Below are positions 24,422 to 34,025 of a stretch of DNA of 64,000 bases, piece by piece. The notes below the pieces were generated by a model. That model ran no database searches. It saw only the letters and a list, made by a program, of their open reading frames with translations, and was not told where the DNA came from. The translations under genes and the position numbers were made by a program. The stretch lies in NCBI RefSeq assembly GCF_026625045.1, contig NZ_CP113089.1, positions 186,001-250,000 on the forward strand. The letters are read 5' to 3'. Numbering within the stretch: position 1 is the stretch's first letter; every line of letters begins with the position of its first letter. Source of the stretch: Microcella daejeonensis (GTDB lineage: Bacteria > Actinomycetota > Actinomycetes > Actinomycetales > Microbacteriaceae).

Positions 24422-25257
24422 GGGGTGCCTTTCGGGAGGGGGATGGCGCCGGTCGGGAACGACTCGACGCGGGTGACCTCGGGGCCGAGGAACCGCGCGG
24501 CGAGCTGCCGGAAGCGGTCGGTGTCGGAACCCGTGGCCTCGAAGACGTGGTGGGGGGCATCCTGCCGGTCGCTCAGCAGGGAGTGCGCGACCAGGCGGCC
24601 GTACACGTCGTACGCCGTCTGCTCGGCGCTCGAGACGAGGGAGACCTCGGGGCCGACGACGTACTGGATGGCGCCGGCGAGCAGCGGGTAGTGGGTGCAG
24701 CCGAGCACGAGGGTGTCGATGTCGGCGGCGATGAGCGGGGCGAGGTACTGCTCGGCCGCGGCGAAGAGCTCCGGGCCGCTCGTGACGCCCGCCTCGACGA
24801 ACTCGACGAAGCGGGGGGCGGCGGCCTGCGTCAGCACGATGCTCGGATCGGCGACGAAGGCGTCGGCGTAGGCGCGCGAGTTGATCGTGCCCTCGGTGCC
24901 GATGACGCCGATGCGCTTGGTGCGCGTGCGCCGCACGGCCTGGCGAACGGCGGGCTGGATGACCTCGACCACGGGGATGCCGTGGCCCTGCTCGAACCGC
25001 TCGCGGGCATCCCGGAACATGGCGGCGCTCGCGGTGTTGCAGGCGATGACGAGCATCTTCACGCCCTGGTCGACGAGCTCGTCCATGACGGCGAGGGCGT
25101 GCTCGCGCACCTGCGCGATCGGCCGGGGGCCGTAGGGGCCGTTCGCCGTGTCGCCGAGGTAGAGGATCTGCTCGCGCGGCAGCTGATCGATGATCGCGCG
25201 GGCCACGGTGAGGCCGCCGACGCCGGAATCGAAGACTCCGATCGGTGCGCTGCTCAC
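24418..25257 (-). CDS. murI: Glutamate racemase
   Basis: This 279-aa enzyme makes D-glutamate for peptidoglycan. The two catalytic cysteines are Cys73 in [10 protein letters not shown] and the one in LGCTHYPLL; the N-terminal [17 protein letters not shown] and [11 protein letters not shown] are family marks. The GTG at 25257 is seven bases after a TAGACT -10 (complement of 25265-25270). It heads the operon murI-rph-rdgB-mntR-mntH. Confidence 0.96.
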   Translation of the reverse strand: MSSAPIGVFDSGVGGLTVARAIIDQLPREQILYLGDTANGPYGPRPIAQVREHALAVMDELVDQGVKMLVIACNTASAAMFRDARERFEQGHGIPVVEVIQPAVRQAVRRTRTKRIGVIGTEGTINSRAYADAFVADPSIVLTQAAAPRFVEFVEAGVTSGPELFAAAEQYLAPLIAADIDTLVLGCTHYPLLAGAIQYVVGPEVSLVSSAEQTAYDVYGRLVAHSLLSDRQDAPHHVFEATGSDTDRFRQLAARFLGPEVTRVESFPTGAIPLPKGTP

Positions 25258-25329
25258 GCCCGACAGTCTAGGTGCGGGGCACGGCGGCCCGGGCGGCGGG
25301 CGGCTCGCGCGGGGTCGGCTCGCGCGCGC

Positions 25330-26811
25330 TCAGTACGCCGTGCGGGCGCGCTCCTGCGCGACGACCTCCTCGCGGTCGGCCAGGCGGCGCAGCCCCGCGA
25401 GCGGCTGCGCCATGCGGTGATTGCCCCGGATGACCGGCTCGACCCGGTCGAGGAACGCCCAGTACCCCGCCGTGAACGGGCAGGCGCTCTCGCCCAGGCG
25501 CTTCTTCGGATCGAAGCGGCACCCGCCGCAGAAGTCGCTCATGCGGTCGATGTACGCCCCGCCCGAGGCGTAGGGCTTCGTCGCGACGAGCCCTGCGTCG
25601 GCGAACTGGCTCATGCCGACGACGTTCGCGGGCATGACCCACGGGGTGCCGTCGACGAAGGCGCCCTGGAACCAGGCGGTCAGCTCAGCGGGGTCGTAGC
25701 CGCGCTGCAGCGCGAAGTTGCCGAGGATCATGAGCCGCTGGATGTGGTGAGCGTAGCCGGTGCGGCCGACGCCCTCGAGCACGTGGCTGAGGCAGCGCGC
25801 CTGCACGGCCTCGCCGTCGAGCTGCCACCACTCCTCGGGCAGCGGCGTCGTCGCCCGCAGGTGGTTGCTGCGCTCGACGTAGTCCTCGCCGAGGTGCCAG
25901 TACAGGTGCCAGACCCAGTCGCGCCAGCCGATGAGCTGCCGCACGATGCCCTCGACGCTCGGCAGCGGGGCGCGGCCCGCGTCGTGCTCCGCGACGACGC
26001 GGGAGACGATCTCGAGCGGGTGCAGCAGTCCGAGGTTGAGCGCCACGCTGAGGCGGCTGTGCGCCATCGTGTCGTCGCCCGCCAGCGAGGCGTCCTCGTA
26101 GGGCCCGAAGTCGCCGAGCCGGGACTCGATGAACTCGTCGAGGGAGGCGAGGGCCTCGTCGCGCGTGACGGGGAACGCGCGCGGGGCATCCCGCCCCAGG
26201 AACCGCACGCCGTCGGCCTCGAGCGCGTCGAGGGTCTCGCGCACGCTCGCGTCGATGTCGTCCTCGACGGGCGCCCAGGGCTCGGGAAGGCCGAGCGACA
26301 CCGCGTCCTTCGGGGGCTTCTCGCGGTTGTCGTGGTCGTACGAGAACTGCCCGCCGACGGGCTCGCCGCCCTCCATGAGGATGCCCGTGCGGGTGCGCAC
26401 CTGCCGGTAGTAGCGATCCATGAGCAGCTGGGTCGCCGTCTTGCCCTCGGCCCAGCGGGCGAACTCCTCGCGCTCGGTGACGAAGCCCCGATCGGGCAGG
26501 ATGCTCGCCCCGAGCCGCTCGACGAGCCGCCGCTGCGCCCACGAGGTCGCGCCGACCACCTCGAGCGCGCCGCCCGTCATGCCCCGCTCCTCCAGCGCCG
26601 CCCGGTAGGAGCCGCTCACGACGAGCTCGCCGCGGTCGCCCAGCTCGCGCGCCCGATGCCGCAGCGCGCTGAGGTACAGGTGCGCCTTGAGCCGGTGGGT
26701 CGGGCGACGCCGGAACACCTCGTGGTTCTCGATGAGCACGATCGGGCCGCCGTCGTCGAAGTGGGGGCCGAGCTGCTCGGCGGTCAGCCAGCGGGTGGCG
26801 GCATCGGTCAT
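25330..26811 (-). CDS. FeS-type cryptochrome/photolyase (PhrB/CryB-like, probable 6-4 photolyase)
   Basis: This 493-aa flavoprotein matches the iron-sulfur bacterial cryptochrome/photolyase class. The N-terminal antenna domain is followed by a helical FAD domain with WRDWVWHLYWHLG and GYAHHIQRLMILGNFALQ. Cysteines suited to the 4Fe-4S cluster are in QARCLSHV, DFCGGCRF and ESACPFT. Studied members repair 6-4 photoproducts using light. Length is close to Agrobacterium PhrB. The ATG lies six bases after a TAGGCT -10 (complement of 26818-26823) and is divergent from pncB. Confidence 0.93.
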   Translation of the reverse strand: MTDAATRWLTAEQLGPHFDDGGPIVLIENHEVFRRRPTHRLKAHLYLSALRHRARELGDRGELVVSGSYRAALEERGMTGGALEVVGATSWAQRRLVERLGASILPDRGFVTEREEFARWAEGKTATQLLMDRYYRQVRTRTGILMEGGEPVGGQFSYDHDNREKPPKDAVSLGLPEPWAPVEDDIDASVRETLDALEADGVRFLGRDAPRAFPVTRDEALASLDEFIESRLGDFGPYEDASLAGDDTMAHSRLSVALNLGLLHPLEIVSRVVAEHDAGRAPLPSVEGIVRQLIGWRDWVWHLYWHLGEDYVERSNHLRATTPLPEEWWQLDGEAVQARCLSHVLEGVGRTGYAHHIQRLMILGNFALQRGYDPAELTAWFQGAFVDGTPWVMPANVVGMSQFADAGLVATKPYASGGAYIDRMSDFCGGCRFDPKKRLGESACPFTAGYWAFLDRVEPVIRGNHRMAQPLAGLRRLADREEVVAQERARTAY

Positions 26812-26817
26812 GCCGCG

Positions 26818-26835
26818 AGCCTAGGCATTTAGGCT
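26818..26835. promoter_or_regulatory. Back-to-back leaderless promoters of the photolyase and pncB
   Basis: Two TAGGCT -10 boxes face opposite ways: complement of 26818-26823 for the photolyase, and 26830-26835 for pncB. Only six bases lie between them, and each start codon is six bases beyond its -10. The -35 of each promoter would lie inside the other gene, so the polymerases should exclude each other. Confidence 0.7.
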
Positions 26836-26841
26836 GAGCGC

Positions 26842-28185
26842 GTGACGACCGCGCAGCCCACCGACCGCACGTCCCTGCTCACCGATCGGTACGAGCTGAC
26901 GATGATCGAGGCGGCCCTGCGCTCGGGCCGCGCGCACCGCGAGTGCGTCTTCGAGGTGTTCGGCCGCCGCCTGCCGGGCGATCGCCGCTACGGCGTGCTC
27001 GCCGGCACGGGCCGGGTGCTGGAGGCCATCGGGCGCTTCCGGTTCGGCGCCGCCGAGCTCGACTGGCTCTCGCAGCAGCGCGTGGTCGACGACGCGACCC
27101 TCGCCTTTCTCGCCGACTACCGGTTCACCGGCTCCATCGAGGGCTACCGCGAGGGCGAGCTGTACTTCCCCGGCTCGCCCCTCATGACCGTGCGCGGCTC
27201 CTTCGCCGAGGCGGTCGTGCTCGAGACCGTCATCCTCAGCATTCTCAACGCCGACTCGGCGGTCGCCACGGCGGCGGCCCGCATGGTCTCGGCGGCCGAC
27301 TGCCGCAGCATCGCCGAGATGGGGTCGCGCCGCACGGGCGAGGCCTCGGCCGTGTCGTCGGCCCGCGCGGCCTACATCGCGGGATTCAGCGCGACCTCGA
27401 ACCTCGAGGCGGGGCGTCGGTGGGGCATCCCGACGATGGGAACGGCCGCGCACGCCTTCACGCTGCTGCACGACTCGGAGGAGGAGGCGTTCCGCGCGCA
27501 GGTCGACTCGCTCGGCCCGGGCACCACCCTGCTCGTCGACACCTACGACGTGCGCCGCGGCGTCGAGACCGCCGTGCGCGTCGCCGGCCCCGAGCTCGGA
27601 GCGGTGCGGCTCGACTCGGGCGACCTGCCCACGCTCGTGCGCGAGGTGCGCGCGCAGCTCGACGAGCTCGGAGCGACGCAGACCCGCATCACCGTCACCA
27701 ACGATCTCGACGAGCACTCGATCGCGGCGCTCCGCGGCGCCCCCGTCGACTCCTTCGGGGTCGGCACCGCCGTCGTCACCGGCGCGGGCGCCCCCGCCGC
27801 CGGCTTCGTCTACAAGCTCGTCGCCCGGCGCGAGCAGGGCTCCTCCGGCGACTGGACGCCCGTCGCCAAGGCCTCGAGCGGCAAGGTCGGGCGCGGCGGC
27901 ACCAAGCGCGGTGCCCGCCTCATCGGCGCCGACGGCATCGCGCGGGCCGAGCACGTCATCATCGACGACGATCACGACGGGATGCCCGAGGCGGGCTTCA
28001 CCGGCATCGAGCCGCGCGCCCTCACCGTGCCGCTCATGATCGACGGAGAGCCCGACCCCGCCGCCCTCGGCGCCGCGGGCGTGCGCGCGGCGCGGGAGCA
28101 CCGCGCGTCGGCGATCGCCGAGCTGCCTCCCGAGGCCTTCCGGCTCGGGCGCGGAGAGCCCGTGCTGCCGACCGTCTACCGGTAG
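26842..28185 (+). CDS. pncB: Nicotinate phosphoribosyltransferase
   Basis: This 447-aa enzyme of NAD salvage converts nicotinate and PRPP to nicotinate mononucleotide. Recognisable parts are LLTDRYELTMIEAALRSG at the N-terminus, the FEVFGRRLP segment, a catalytic region around AEMGSRRTG, GTAAHAFTLLH, LLVDTYDV and VRLDSGDL. Length matches actinobacterial PncB. The GTG is six bases after the TAGGCT -10 at 26830-26835. Confidence 0.95.
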   Translation: MTTAQPTDRTSLLTDRYELTMIEAALRSGRAHRECVFEVFGRRLPGDRRYGVLAGTGRVLEAIGRFRFGAAELDWLSQQRVVDDATLAFLADYRFTGSIEGYREGELYFPGSPLMTVRGSFAEAVVLETVILSILNADSAVATAAARMVSAADCRSIAEMGSRRTGEASAVSSARAAYIAGFSATSNLEAGRRWGIPTMGTAAHAFTLLHDSEEEAFRAQVDSLGPGTTLLVDTYDVRRGVETAVRVAGPELGAVRLDSGDLPTLVREVRAQLDELGATQTRITVTNDLDEHSIAALRGAPVDSFGVGTAVVTGAGAPAAGFVYKLVARREQGSSGDWTPVAKASSGKVGRGGTKRGARLIGADGIARAEHVIIDDDHDGMPEAGFTGIEPRALTVPLMIDGEPDPAALGAAGVRAAREHRASAIAELPPEAFRLGRGEPVLPTVYR

Positions 28186-28224
28186 GCCCGCGGGCCGCGC
28201 GGCTCAGCCGGGCCGGGCCCAGCA

Positions 28225-28249
28225 TGAGACGGCCCTCATCGCCGTCTCA
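28225..28249 (+). terminator. Hairpin between pncB and the glycosyltransferase gene
   Basis: TGAGACGG and CCGTCTCA form a perfect 8-bp stem with a 9-base loop, 40 bases past the pncB stop and 35 before the next start. It may end the pncB transcript; alternatively the dyad could be an operator for the glycosyltransferase gene, which lacks an obvious TANNNT box. Confidence 0.5.
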
Positions 28250-28284
28250 CGCTCCGATCACGCGCCGCGTCGACGATCGCTGAC

Positions 28285-30105
28285 ATGACCGCTCCCGCTC
28301 CCGTCATCCGCCCCGACTCCACCTCGGCCGCGCGCTCCGTGATCGTCGAGGCCCCGCTGCCCTGGTGGACGTCGATCGCCGTGCTCGGCGCGGCGATCGC
28401 CCTCGTCTCCGTGCCGCTCGCGGCCGTCCTGCTGCTGACCGAGACCGGTCCCGCACCCGATCCGTTCGTCGCGGCGATCGGCGTCGCGCTCCACGTCCCC
28501 TGGGCGCTCATCATCGTCTTCCTGCTCGCGGGCCTCGTCGAGCGCGTCGGGGCGGTGTTCCTCGCCGATCGCCGGGGCGCACCGGCAGCACCGCGCATCG
28601 ACCCGGAGGATCCCGACGCGCCGCGCGTACTGGTGCAGCTGCCGTTCTTCAACGAGCCGGCCGTCGCGCGACGGGCGATCCTCGCCGCCGCGGCCCTGGA
28701 GTGGCCCCGCGACCGCCTCGTCATCCAGGTGCTCGACGACTCCACCGATCCGGTCGCCCGCATGATCGTCGACGAGGCATGCGCGATCGCCCGCGGGCAG
28801 GGCGCGACGGTCGAGCTGCGCAGGCGGGAGGAGCGCGCCGGCTACAAGGCCGGTGCCCTCGAGGAGGGCCGTCGCGCGAGCGATGCCGAGTTCATCGCCA
28901 TCCTCGACGCCGACTTCCTGCCGCCGCGCGACTTCCTGCTGCGGGCCGTCGCCGGCTTCCGCGACGAGCACGGCGTCGACGACGAGGGGCTCGCGGTCGT
29001 GCAGGCGCGCTGGGGGCACCTCAACGCGGACGAGTCGTGGCTCACCTCCGCGCAGTCGCTCTGGGTCGACGACCATCACGTGCTGCAGATGTCGTGGCGG
29101 TCACGGGCGTGGGAGTTCGTGAACTTCACGGGCACCGCGGGAGTGTGGCGGGCATCCGCTATCGAGGCGATCGGCGGGTGGCGGGCCGCCAGCCTCGTCG
29201 AGGACTGCGAGCTCAGCGTGCGCGCGCTGCTGCACGGCTACCGCACCCGGTTCCTGCCCGATCTCGTCGCGCCCGCCGAGCTGCCCGCCTCGCTTCCGGC
29301 GTACCGGGCGCAGCAGCGGCGCTGGACCCGGGGCTGGGTGCAGCTGCAGCGCCTGCACCTCGGGAGCCTGCTGCGCCTGCCCGGCGCGCCGTTGCGTCGA
29401 CTGCACGTGCTCTACCACGTGCTCATCCCCTGGCAGTGGGCGCTCTGGGGCGCCTGGATGCTCATCCTGCCGCCCCTCGTCGCGATGGGCGCCTGGGCCG
29501 GCGCCGTGGGGCCGGGCGTCGGTGTCGCCGTCTACCTCGCGCCCCCGCTCACCTGGCTGCTCGTCTCCACCGTGCTGAGCGCCGTCGAGACCGCCCGCCG
29601 CGACGACGATCGCCTCACGGTGCGCGGCGTCGGCCGGCGCGTCCTGCGGGCCGGTCCGCAGGCGGTGCTCACGACCGGGATGCTCCCGCACCAGTTCATG
29701 GCCGCGCTCGAGGGCCTCATCGGCGAGCTGCACGCCGAGTTCGAGCGCACACCCAAGGCCGGCGGCTCCCCCGCCCGCACCCGGAGCACCGCCGGGGCCC
29801 TGCCCACCGCCTCCACCGCCCGAGCGGGCGGTCGCGATGCGACCGCCGAGCGCTACGCCGCCGCCGACCTCTTCGCGGTGCTGTACCAGGCCTTCTGGGC
29901 CGTCGTGTTCCTCGCCGAGGGCCTCGCCTGGAGCGGGCTCGCCGCAGCCGCCGTCGCGGTCTGCGTCGCCGTCGTCGGCGGCGTGCCGCGCCGGGCGCGC
30001 GAGAGCTGGATGCACCGACCGGGGGCACGACGGCGCCGAGCCGTGCGGCGCGTCCTCGCCGAGCGACGCGCGGCGACAGCCGCGGCGGCCCGGACAACGG
30101 CATGA
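28285..30105 (+). CDS. Family 2 membrane glycosyltransferase (cellulose synthase-like)
   Basis: This 606-aa processive-type GT2 enzyme has two N-terminal membrane segments (about 27-50 and 63-90), a cytosolic GT-A domain and three or more C-terminal membrane segments. The catalytic signature is complete: VLDDSTD, ILDADFLPP, the acceptor-site LVEDCELSVRAL and QQRRW. Sugar and acceptor are unknown; beta-mannan or glucan synthesis is typical of relatives. A long linker rich in Ala, Gly and Arg separates the last membrane segments. It stands alone without partner polysaccharide genes. Confidence 0.86.
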   Translation: MTAPAPVIRPDSTSAARSVIVEAPLPWWTSIAVLGAAIALVSVPLAAVLLLTETGPAPDPFVAAIGVALHVPWALIIVFLLAGLVERVGAVFLADRRGAPAAPRIDPEDPDAPRVLVQLPFFNEPAVARRAILAAAALEWPRDRLVIQVLDDSTDPVARMIVDEACAIARGQGATVELRRREERAGYKAGALEEGRRASDAEFIAILDADFLPPRDFLLRAVAGFRDEHGVDDEGLAVVQARWGHLNADESWLTSAQSLWVDDHHVLQMSWRSRAWEFVNFTGTAGVWRASAIEAIGGWRAASLVEDCELSVRALLHGYRTRFLPDLVAPAELPASLPAYRAQQRRWTRGWVQLQRLHLGSLLRLPGAPLRRLHVLYHVLIPWQWALWGAWMLILPPLVAMGAWAGAVGPGVGVAVYLAPPLTWLLVSTVLSAVETARRDDDRLTVRGVGRRVLRAGPQAVLTTGMLPHQFMAALEGLIGELHAEFERTPKAGGSPARTRSTAGALPTASTARAGGRDATAERYAAADLFAVLYQAFWAVVFLAEGLAWSGLAAAAVAVCVAVVGGVPRRARESWMHRPGARRRRAVRRVLAERRAATAAAARTTA

Positions 30106-30155
30106 GAGGAGCAGGACGAGGGCGCGACACCGGTCGCTGACTCGACGGCAGGGCC

Positions 30156-33100
30156 TCAGCCCGCGACGGCCTCCGCCTCGGGCGCCTGCACCCGCTGCCC
30201 GACGACGGCGCTCACGCCGTCCTGCCGCATGCTCACGCCGTAGAGCGCGTCGGCGATCTCCATCGTGCGCTTCTGGTGGGTGATGATGATGAGCTGGCTG
30301 CTCTCGCGCAGGTCGCGGAAGATCGTCAGCAGGCGGCCGAGGTTGGCGTCGTCGAGCGCTGCCTCGACCTCGTCCATGATGTAGAACGGGCTCGGCCGGG
30401 CCTTGAAGATCGCGATGAGCAGCGCGACCGCCGCGAGGGAGCGCTCACCGCCCGAGAGCAGGCTGAGCCGCTCGATCTTCTTGCCCGCGGGCTTCACCGT
30501 CACCTCGATGCCCGTCGTGAGCATGTTCTCGGGGTCGGTCAGCAGCAGCTGGCCCGTGCCGCCCGGGAACAGCACGGGGAACACCCGGTCGAAGGCGTCC
30601 TTCGTGTCAGCGAAGGCGGCGGCGAAGATGTGCTGCATCGTCTCGTCGAGCTCGTCGATGATCGTCAGCAGGTCGCGCCGGGTGTCGGCGAGGTCGGTGA
30701 GCTGCTCGCTGAGGAACTTGTGGCGCTGCTCGAGCGCGGCGAACTCCTCGAGCGCGAGCGGGTTGACGCGGCCGAGCTGGCTGAGCTTGCGCTCGGCCTT
30801 CGCCAGCCGGGCCTGCTGCTCGCTGCGCACGAAGGGCCGGCCGGCCACGAGGGGCTCGACCGGGGGCATCCCCTCGCCCTGCCCCGCGCCCTCGGCGTCG
30901 CGCGCCGCGTGCGGGGCCGACTGGGCGACGAGCGCGGCGACGCGCGCCGACTCCTCGTCGCTCGTGACGTCGAGCAGGGGCGCGTCGGGGTCGGGGTCGA
31001 CGCGGGATGCCGCTTCCGCGGCCACGGCGTCGGCGACGGCCCGCGCGGCGGCCGTCAGCGCGTCGTCGTCGGGAACGGGCGACTCGGGGCCGTACTCGGC
31101 CACCAGAACCTCCTCGTCGAGCCCGAGCTCATCGGCCGCGCGCTCGAGCAGCTGCGAGAGGTGGAGCTTCTTCTCGTAGATCTGCAGCTCGAGGCCGTGC
31201 ACGTTCTCGGTGATGGCGTGCAGGCGCTCGCGCAGCTGCGATTCGCTGCGGCGCAGCTCGACGAGCTCCTCGTTCTGGGCGGCGCGCTCGGTCTCGGCCC
31301 GGTGCAGCTCGACCCGGGCCTCGGCGACGGAGCGGTCGACGGCGGTCAGCACGGCGGGCAGCGAGTCGGCGACGGTGCGGGCCCGCTCGACCTGGCGCTG
31401 GCGCAGCACGGCGCGCCGCGCGGCCTCCTCGGCGGCCGAGCGCTCGGCCTCGCGGCGGCGCTCGAGCTGCATGGCGCCCTCGCGCGCGGCGCGCACGCGC
31501 TCGCGAGCGGTCTCGAGCGCGATGCGGTGCTCGGTCTCGGCGGCGCGCACGGCGTCGAGCTCGACGACGAGGCCGTCGCGGGCGCTCGCGTCGAGCATGG
31601 GGCGCGGACGGGCGGCGAAGTCGTCGTGCGCGGCCACGGCGCGCTCGACGCCGCTCTCGGCCTCGCGCACGACCTCGGCCGCGCGCTCCCCGGCGCCGGC
31701 GAGGCGCTCGGCCTCGGCCTCGGCGGCCTCGACCTGCGCGCGGGCGCGGCTGAGCTGCTCGCTGCGGGCGGCGCGCTGGGCGTCGTGATCGCGCACGGCG
31801 GCGAGCGCCGCGGTGGCGGCGGCCTTCGCCTCGGCGAGCTCGGCGCGCGAGCCGTCGAGCGCGAAGCGGGCGCGCTCGATGCCCGTCGCGACGTCGGCGA
31901 GGCGCTCGGCGGCGGCATCGCGCTCGGCGGCGAGCTCGAGCCGGCTGCGGCCCGCGCCCGATCCGCCGCGCAGCACGCTGCGGGTGAGCACGTCGCCCTC
32001 GCGGGTCACGACCGTGACGCTGCCGGCGGCCTCGCCGAGCTGCTCGATCGCGGGCCAGGCGGCGCGCGCGGCCCCGAGATCGTCGGCGATGAGCGTGCGG
32101 GTCAGCAGGGCGAGCACGCCCGCGGGGGCGGTGACAACGCTCGCGGCGGCGGTGAGGCCGGGAACGGCGGCGGGCCCGGCCGGCGCGGGGCTCCCGAGCT
32201 CGGCGAGGACGACCTCGACGCGGCCGGCCTCGGCCGCGCGGGCCCGGTCGAGCGCGGCGAACCCGGCGTCGGCGTCGTCCACGAGCACGGCCTCGGCGAG
32301 GCTCCCGAGGGCGGCGGCGACGGCCGCCTCGAAGCCCGGGGTGACCTGCACGTGGTCGGCCACGAGTCCGCGCACACCGCTCGAGCCGAGCAGGCCCGAG
32401 GCGCCGTCGCCCGAGTCGATGGCCTGCGAGAGGGCGCTGACGCGGGCGGCGAGGGCGTCGCGCTCGCGCTCGAGGCCGTGCAGGGCATCCCGTTCGCCGT
32501 CGAGGCGGCCCTGGATGGCGGCGACCCGCTCGTCGGCCTCGCGAAGCGCGGTGTCGAGCTCGGCGTCGGCGCCCTCGGCCTGCTCGAGCGCGGGCAGCGC
32601 GGCGAGCTCAGCGCGCGTCGACTCCTGGCGGGCGAGCGCGGCCTCGAGGGCGTTCTGCTGGCGCAGCTGCTCGCCGCGCGCGGCGGCGAGGGTCGAGCGG
32701 GCGACCTCGACGCGGCTCGCGAGGCCCGCGAGCTCGAGGTCGTGCTGCGAGACGAGCGCCGACTGCGCCGCGATCTCCTCGTCGAGCGAGTCGAGGGCCG
32801 CGCGGGCGGTCGCGGTGCGGGCGGCGGCCTCGCCGACGGCGCGCTCGGCCTCGGCGACACCGGAGGTCAGCTGCTCGGCCTCGGCACGGGCCTCGTCGAC
32901 CATCGACTGGGTGACGGTCGACTGCATGCCCGGCAGCTCCGACTGCTGGCTCAGCAGGGTGAGCTTCTGCTGCGTGAGGGTGCTGAGCGACCGCAGGCGA
33001 TCCTGCACCTTCTCCAGCTCGAAGGCCGTGCCGCGCGCGCGGTCGACGGCGTCGCCGACCATCTGCGCCTCGATGCGTTGCACCCGCAGCCGGGCCTGGT

Positions 33101-33887
33101 CGAGCTGGCTCTGCACGACGAGGCGCTCGCTCGTGCGCTCGCTCTCGGTGCGGTGGTGGTCGGCGAGGGCGGTGCGCAGGGCGACGACCTCGTCGGCCAG
33201 CAGGCGGGAACGGGCATCCCGCACGATCGCGGCGATCGTCTGGGCCTCGCGCGCGATCTCGGCCTGCCGCCCCAGCGGGGTCAGCTGCCGCCGGATCTCG
33301 CCGGCGAGATCGCTCAGCCGCGTGAGGTTCGATTGCATGGCCTCGAGCTTGCGCACCGTCTTCTCCTTGCGACGGCGGTGCTTGAGGATGCCCGCGGCCT
33401 CCTCGATGAAGCCGCGGCGCTCCTCGGGGCTCGCGTGCAGCACCGAGTCGAGCCGGCCCTGCCCGACGATGACGTGCATCTCGCGCCCGAGCCCGGAGTC
33501 GCTCAGCAGCTCCTGCACGTCGAGCAGCCGGCACGAGGCGCCGTTGATGGCGTACTCGCTGCCGCCGTTGCGGAACAGCGTGCGCGAGATCGTCACCTCG
33601 CTGTACTCGATCGGCAGGGCGCCGTCGCTGTTGTCGATGGTGAGCTGCACCTCGGCGCGGCCGAGCGGGCCGCGCGTGGCGGTGCCGGCGAAGATGACGT
33701 CGCTCATCGTGCCGCCGCGCAGCGTCTTCGCCCCCTGCTCGCCCATCACCCAGGCGAGCGCGTCGACGACGTTCGACTTGCCCGAGCCGTTGGGGCCGAC
33801 GACGCAGGTGACCCCGGTCTCGAACTGGAAGGTGGTCGGCTGCGCGAACGACTTGAAGCCCTTGATCGTCAGGCTCTTCAGGTGCAC
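30156..33887 (-). CDS. smc: Chromosome segregation ATPase SMC
   Basis: This 1243-aa condensin subunit has the full plan: an N-terminal head with Walker A GPNGSGKSN and the LTIKGFKSFAQP start, a long coiled coil, a hinge around residues 510-650 with Gly-rich turns, a second coil, and a C-terminal head with signature LLSGGERSLAAVALL and Walker B FYIMDEVEAALDD. It organises and segregates the chromosome with ScpA and ScpB, which are not in the window. The GTG start is supported by GAGGAG seven bases upstream, and a TACGGT -10 lies at the complement of 33942-33947. Length is slightly above the usual 1180-1200. Confidence 0.96.
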   Translation of the reverse strand: MHLKSLTIKGFKSFAQPTTFQFETGVTCVVGPNGSGKSNVVDALAWVMGEQGAKTLRGGTMSDVIFAGTATRGPLGRAEVQLTIDNSDGALPIEYSEVTISRTLFRNGGSEYAINGASCRLLDVQELLSDSGLGREMHVIVGQGRLDSVLHASPEERRGFIEEAAGILKHRRRKEKTVRKLEAMQSNLTRLSDLAGEIRRQLTPLGRQAEIAREAQTIAAIVRDARSRLLADEVVALRTALADHHRTESERTSERLVVQSQLDQARLRVQRIEAQMVGDAVDRARGTAFELEKVQDRLRSLSTLTQQKLTLLSQQSELPGMQSTVTQSMVDEARAEAEQLTSGVAEAERAVGEAAARTATARAALDSLDEEIAAQSALVSQHDLELAGLASRVEVARSTLAAARGEQLRQQNALEAALARQESTRAELAALPALEQAEGADAELDTALREADERVAAIQGRLDGERDALHGLERERDALAARVSALSQAIDSGDGASGLLGSSGVRGLVADHVQVTPGFEAAVAAALGSLAEAVLVDDADAGFAALDRARAAEAGRVEVVLAELGSPAPAGPAAVPGLTAAASVVTAPAGVLALLTRTLIADDLGAARAAWPAIEQLGEAAGSVTVVTREGDVLTRSVLRGGSGAGRSRLELAAERDAAAERLADVATGIERARFALDGSRAELAEAKAAATAALAAVRDHDAQRAARSEQLSRARAQVEAAEAEAERLAGAGERAAEVVREAESGVERAVAAHDDFAARPRPMLDASARDGLVVELDAVRAAETEHRIALETARERVRAAREGAMQLERRREAERSAAEEAARRAVLRQRQVERARTVADSLPAVLTAVDRSVAEARVELHRAETERAAQNEELVELRRSESQLRERLHAITENVHGLELQIYEKKLHLSQLLERAADELGLDEEVLVAEYGPESPVPDDDALTAAARAVADAVAAEAASRVDPDPDAPLLDVTSDEESARVAALVAQSAPHAARDAEGAGQGEGMPPVEPLVAGRPFVRSEQQARLAKAERKLSQLGRVNPLALEEFAALEQRHKFLSEQLTDLADTRRDLLTIIDELDETMQHIFAAAFADTKDAFDRVFPVLFPGGTGQLLLTDPENMLTTGIEVTVKPAGKKIERLSLLSGGERSLAAVALLIAIFKARPSPFYIMDEVEAALDDANLGRLLTIFRDLRESSQLIIITHQKRTMEIADALYGVSMRQDGVSAVVGQRVQAPEAEAVAG

Positions 33888-34025
33888 GCGGCGGCTCCTC
33901 GCGATGACGGGCGGACGGGACGATCGGATCGATCGAGGCCTACCGTACCGGCTCGCGCGCCAGTATCCTGGCGGGCTGGCCGCACGGCGGGCCCGCCGGC
34001 GGCGGTGCGACGAGAAGGGTTCGGC

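Noticed and set aside
30276..33950. Very long open frame on the strand opposite smc
   Set aside because: It is the shadow of a highly expressed coiled-coil gene in GC-rich DNA; the smc strand has all the conserved motifs and a ribosome site.
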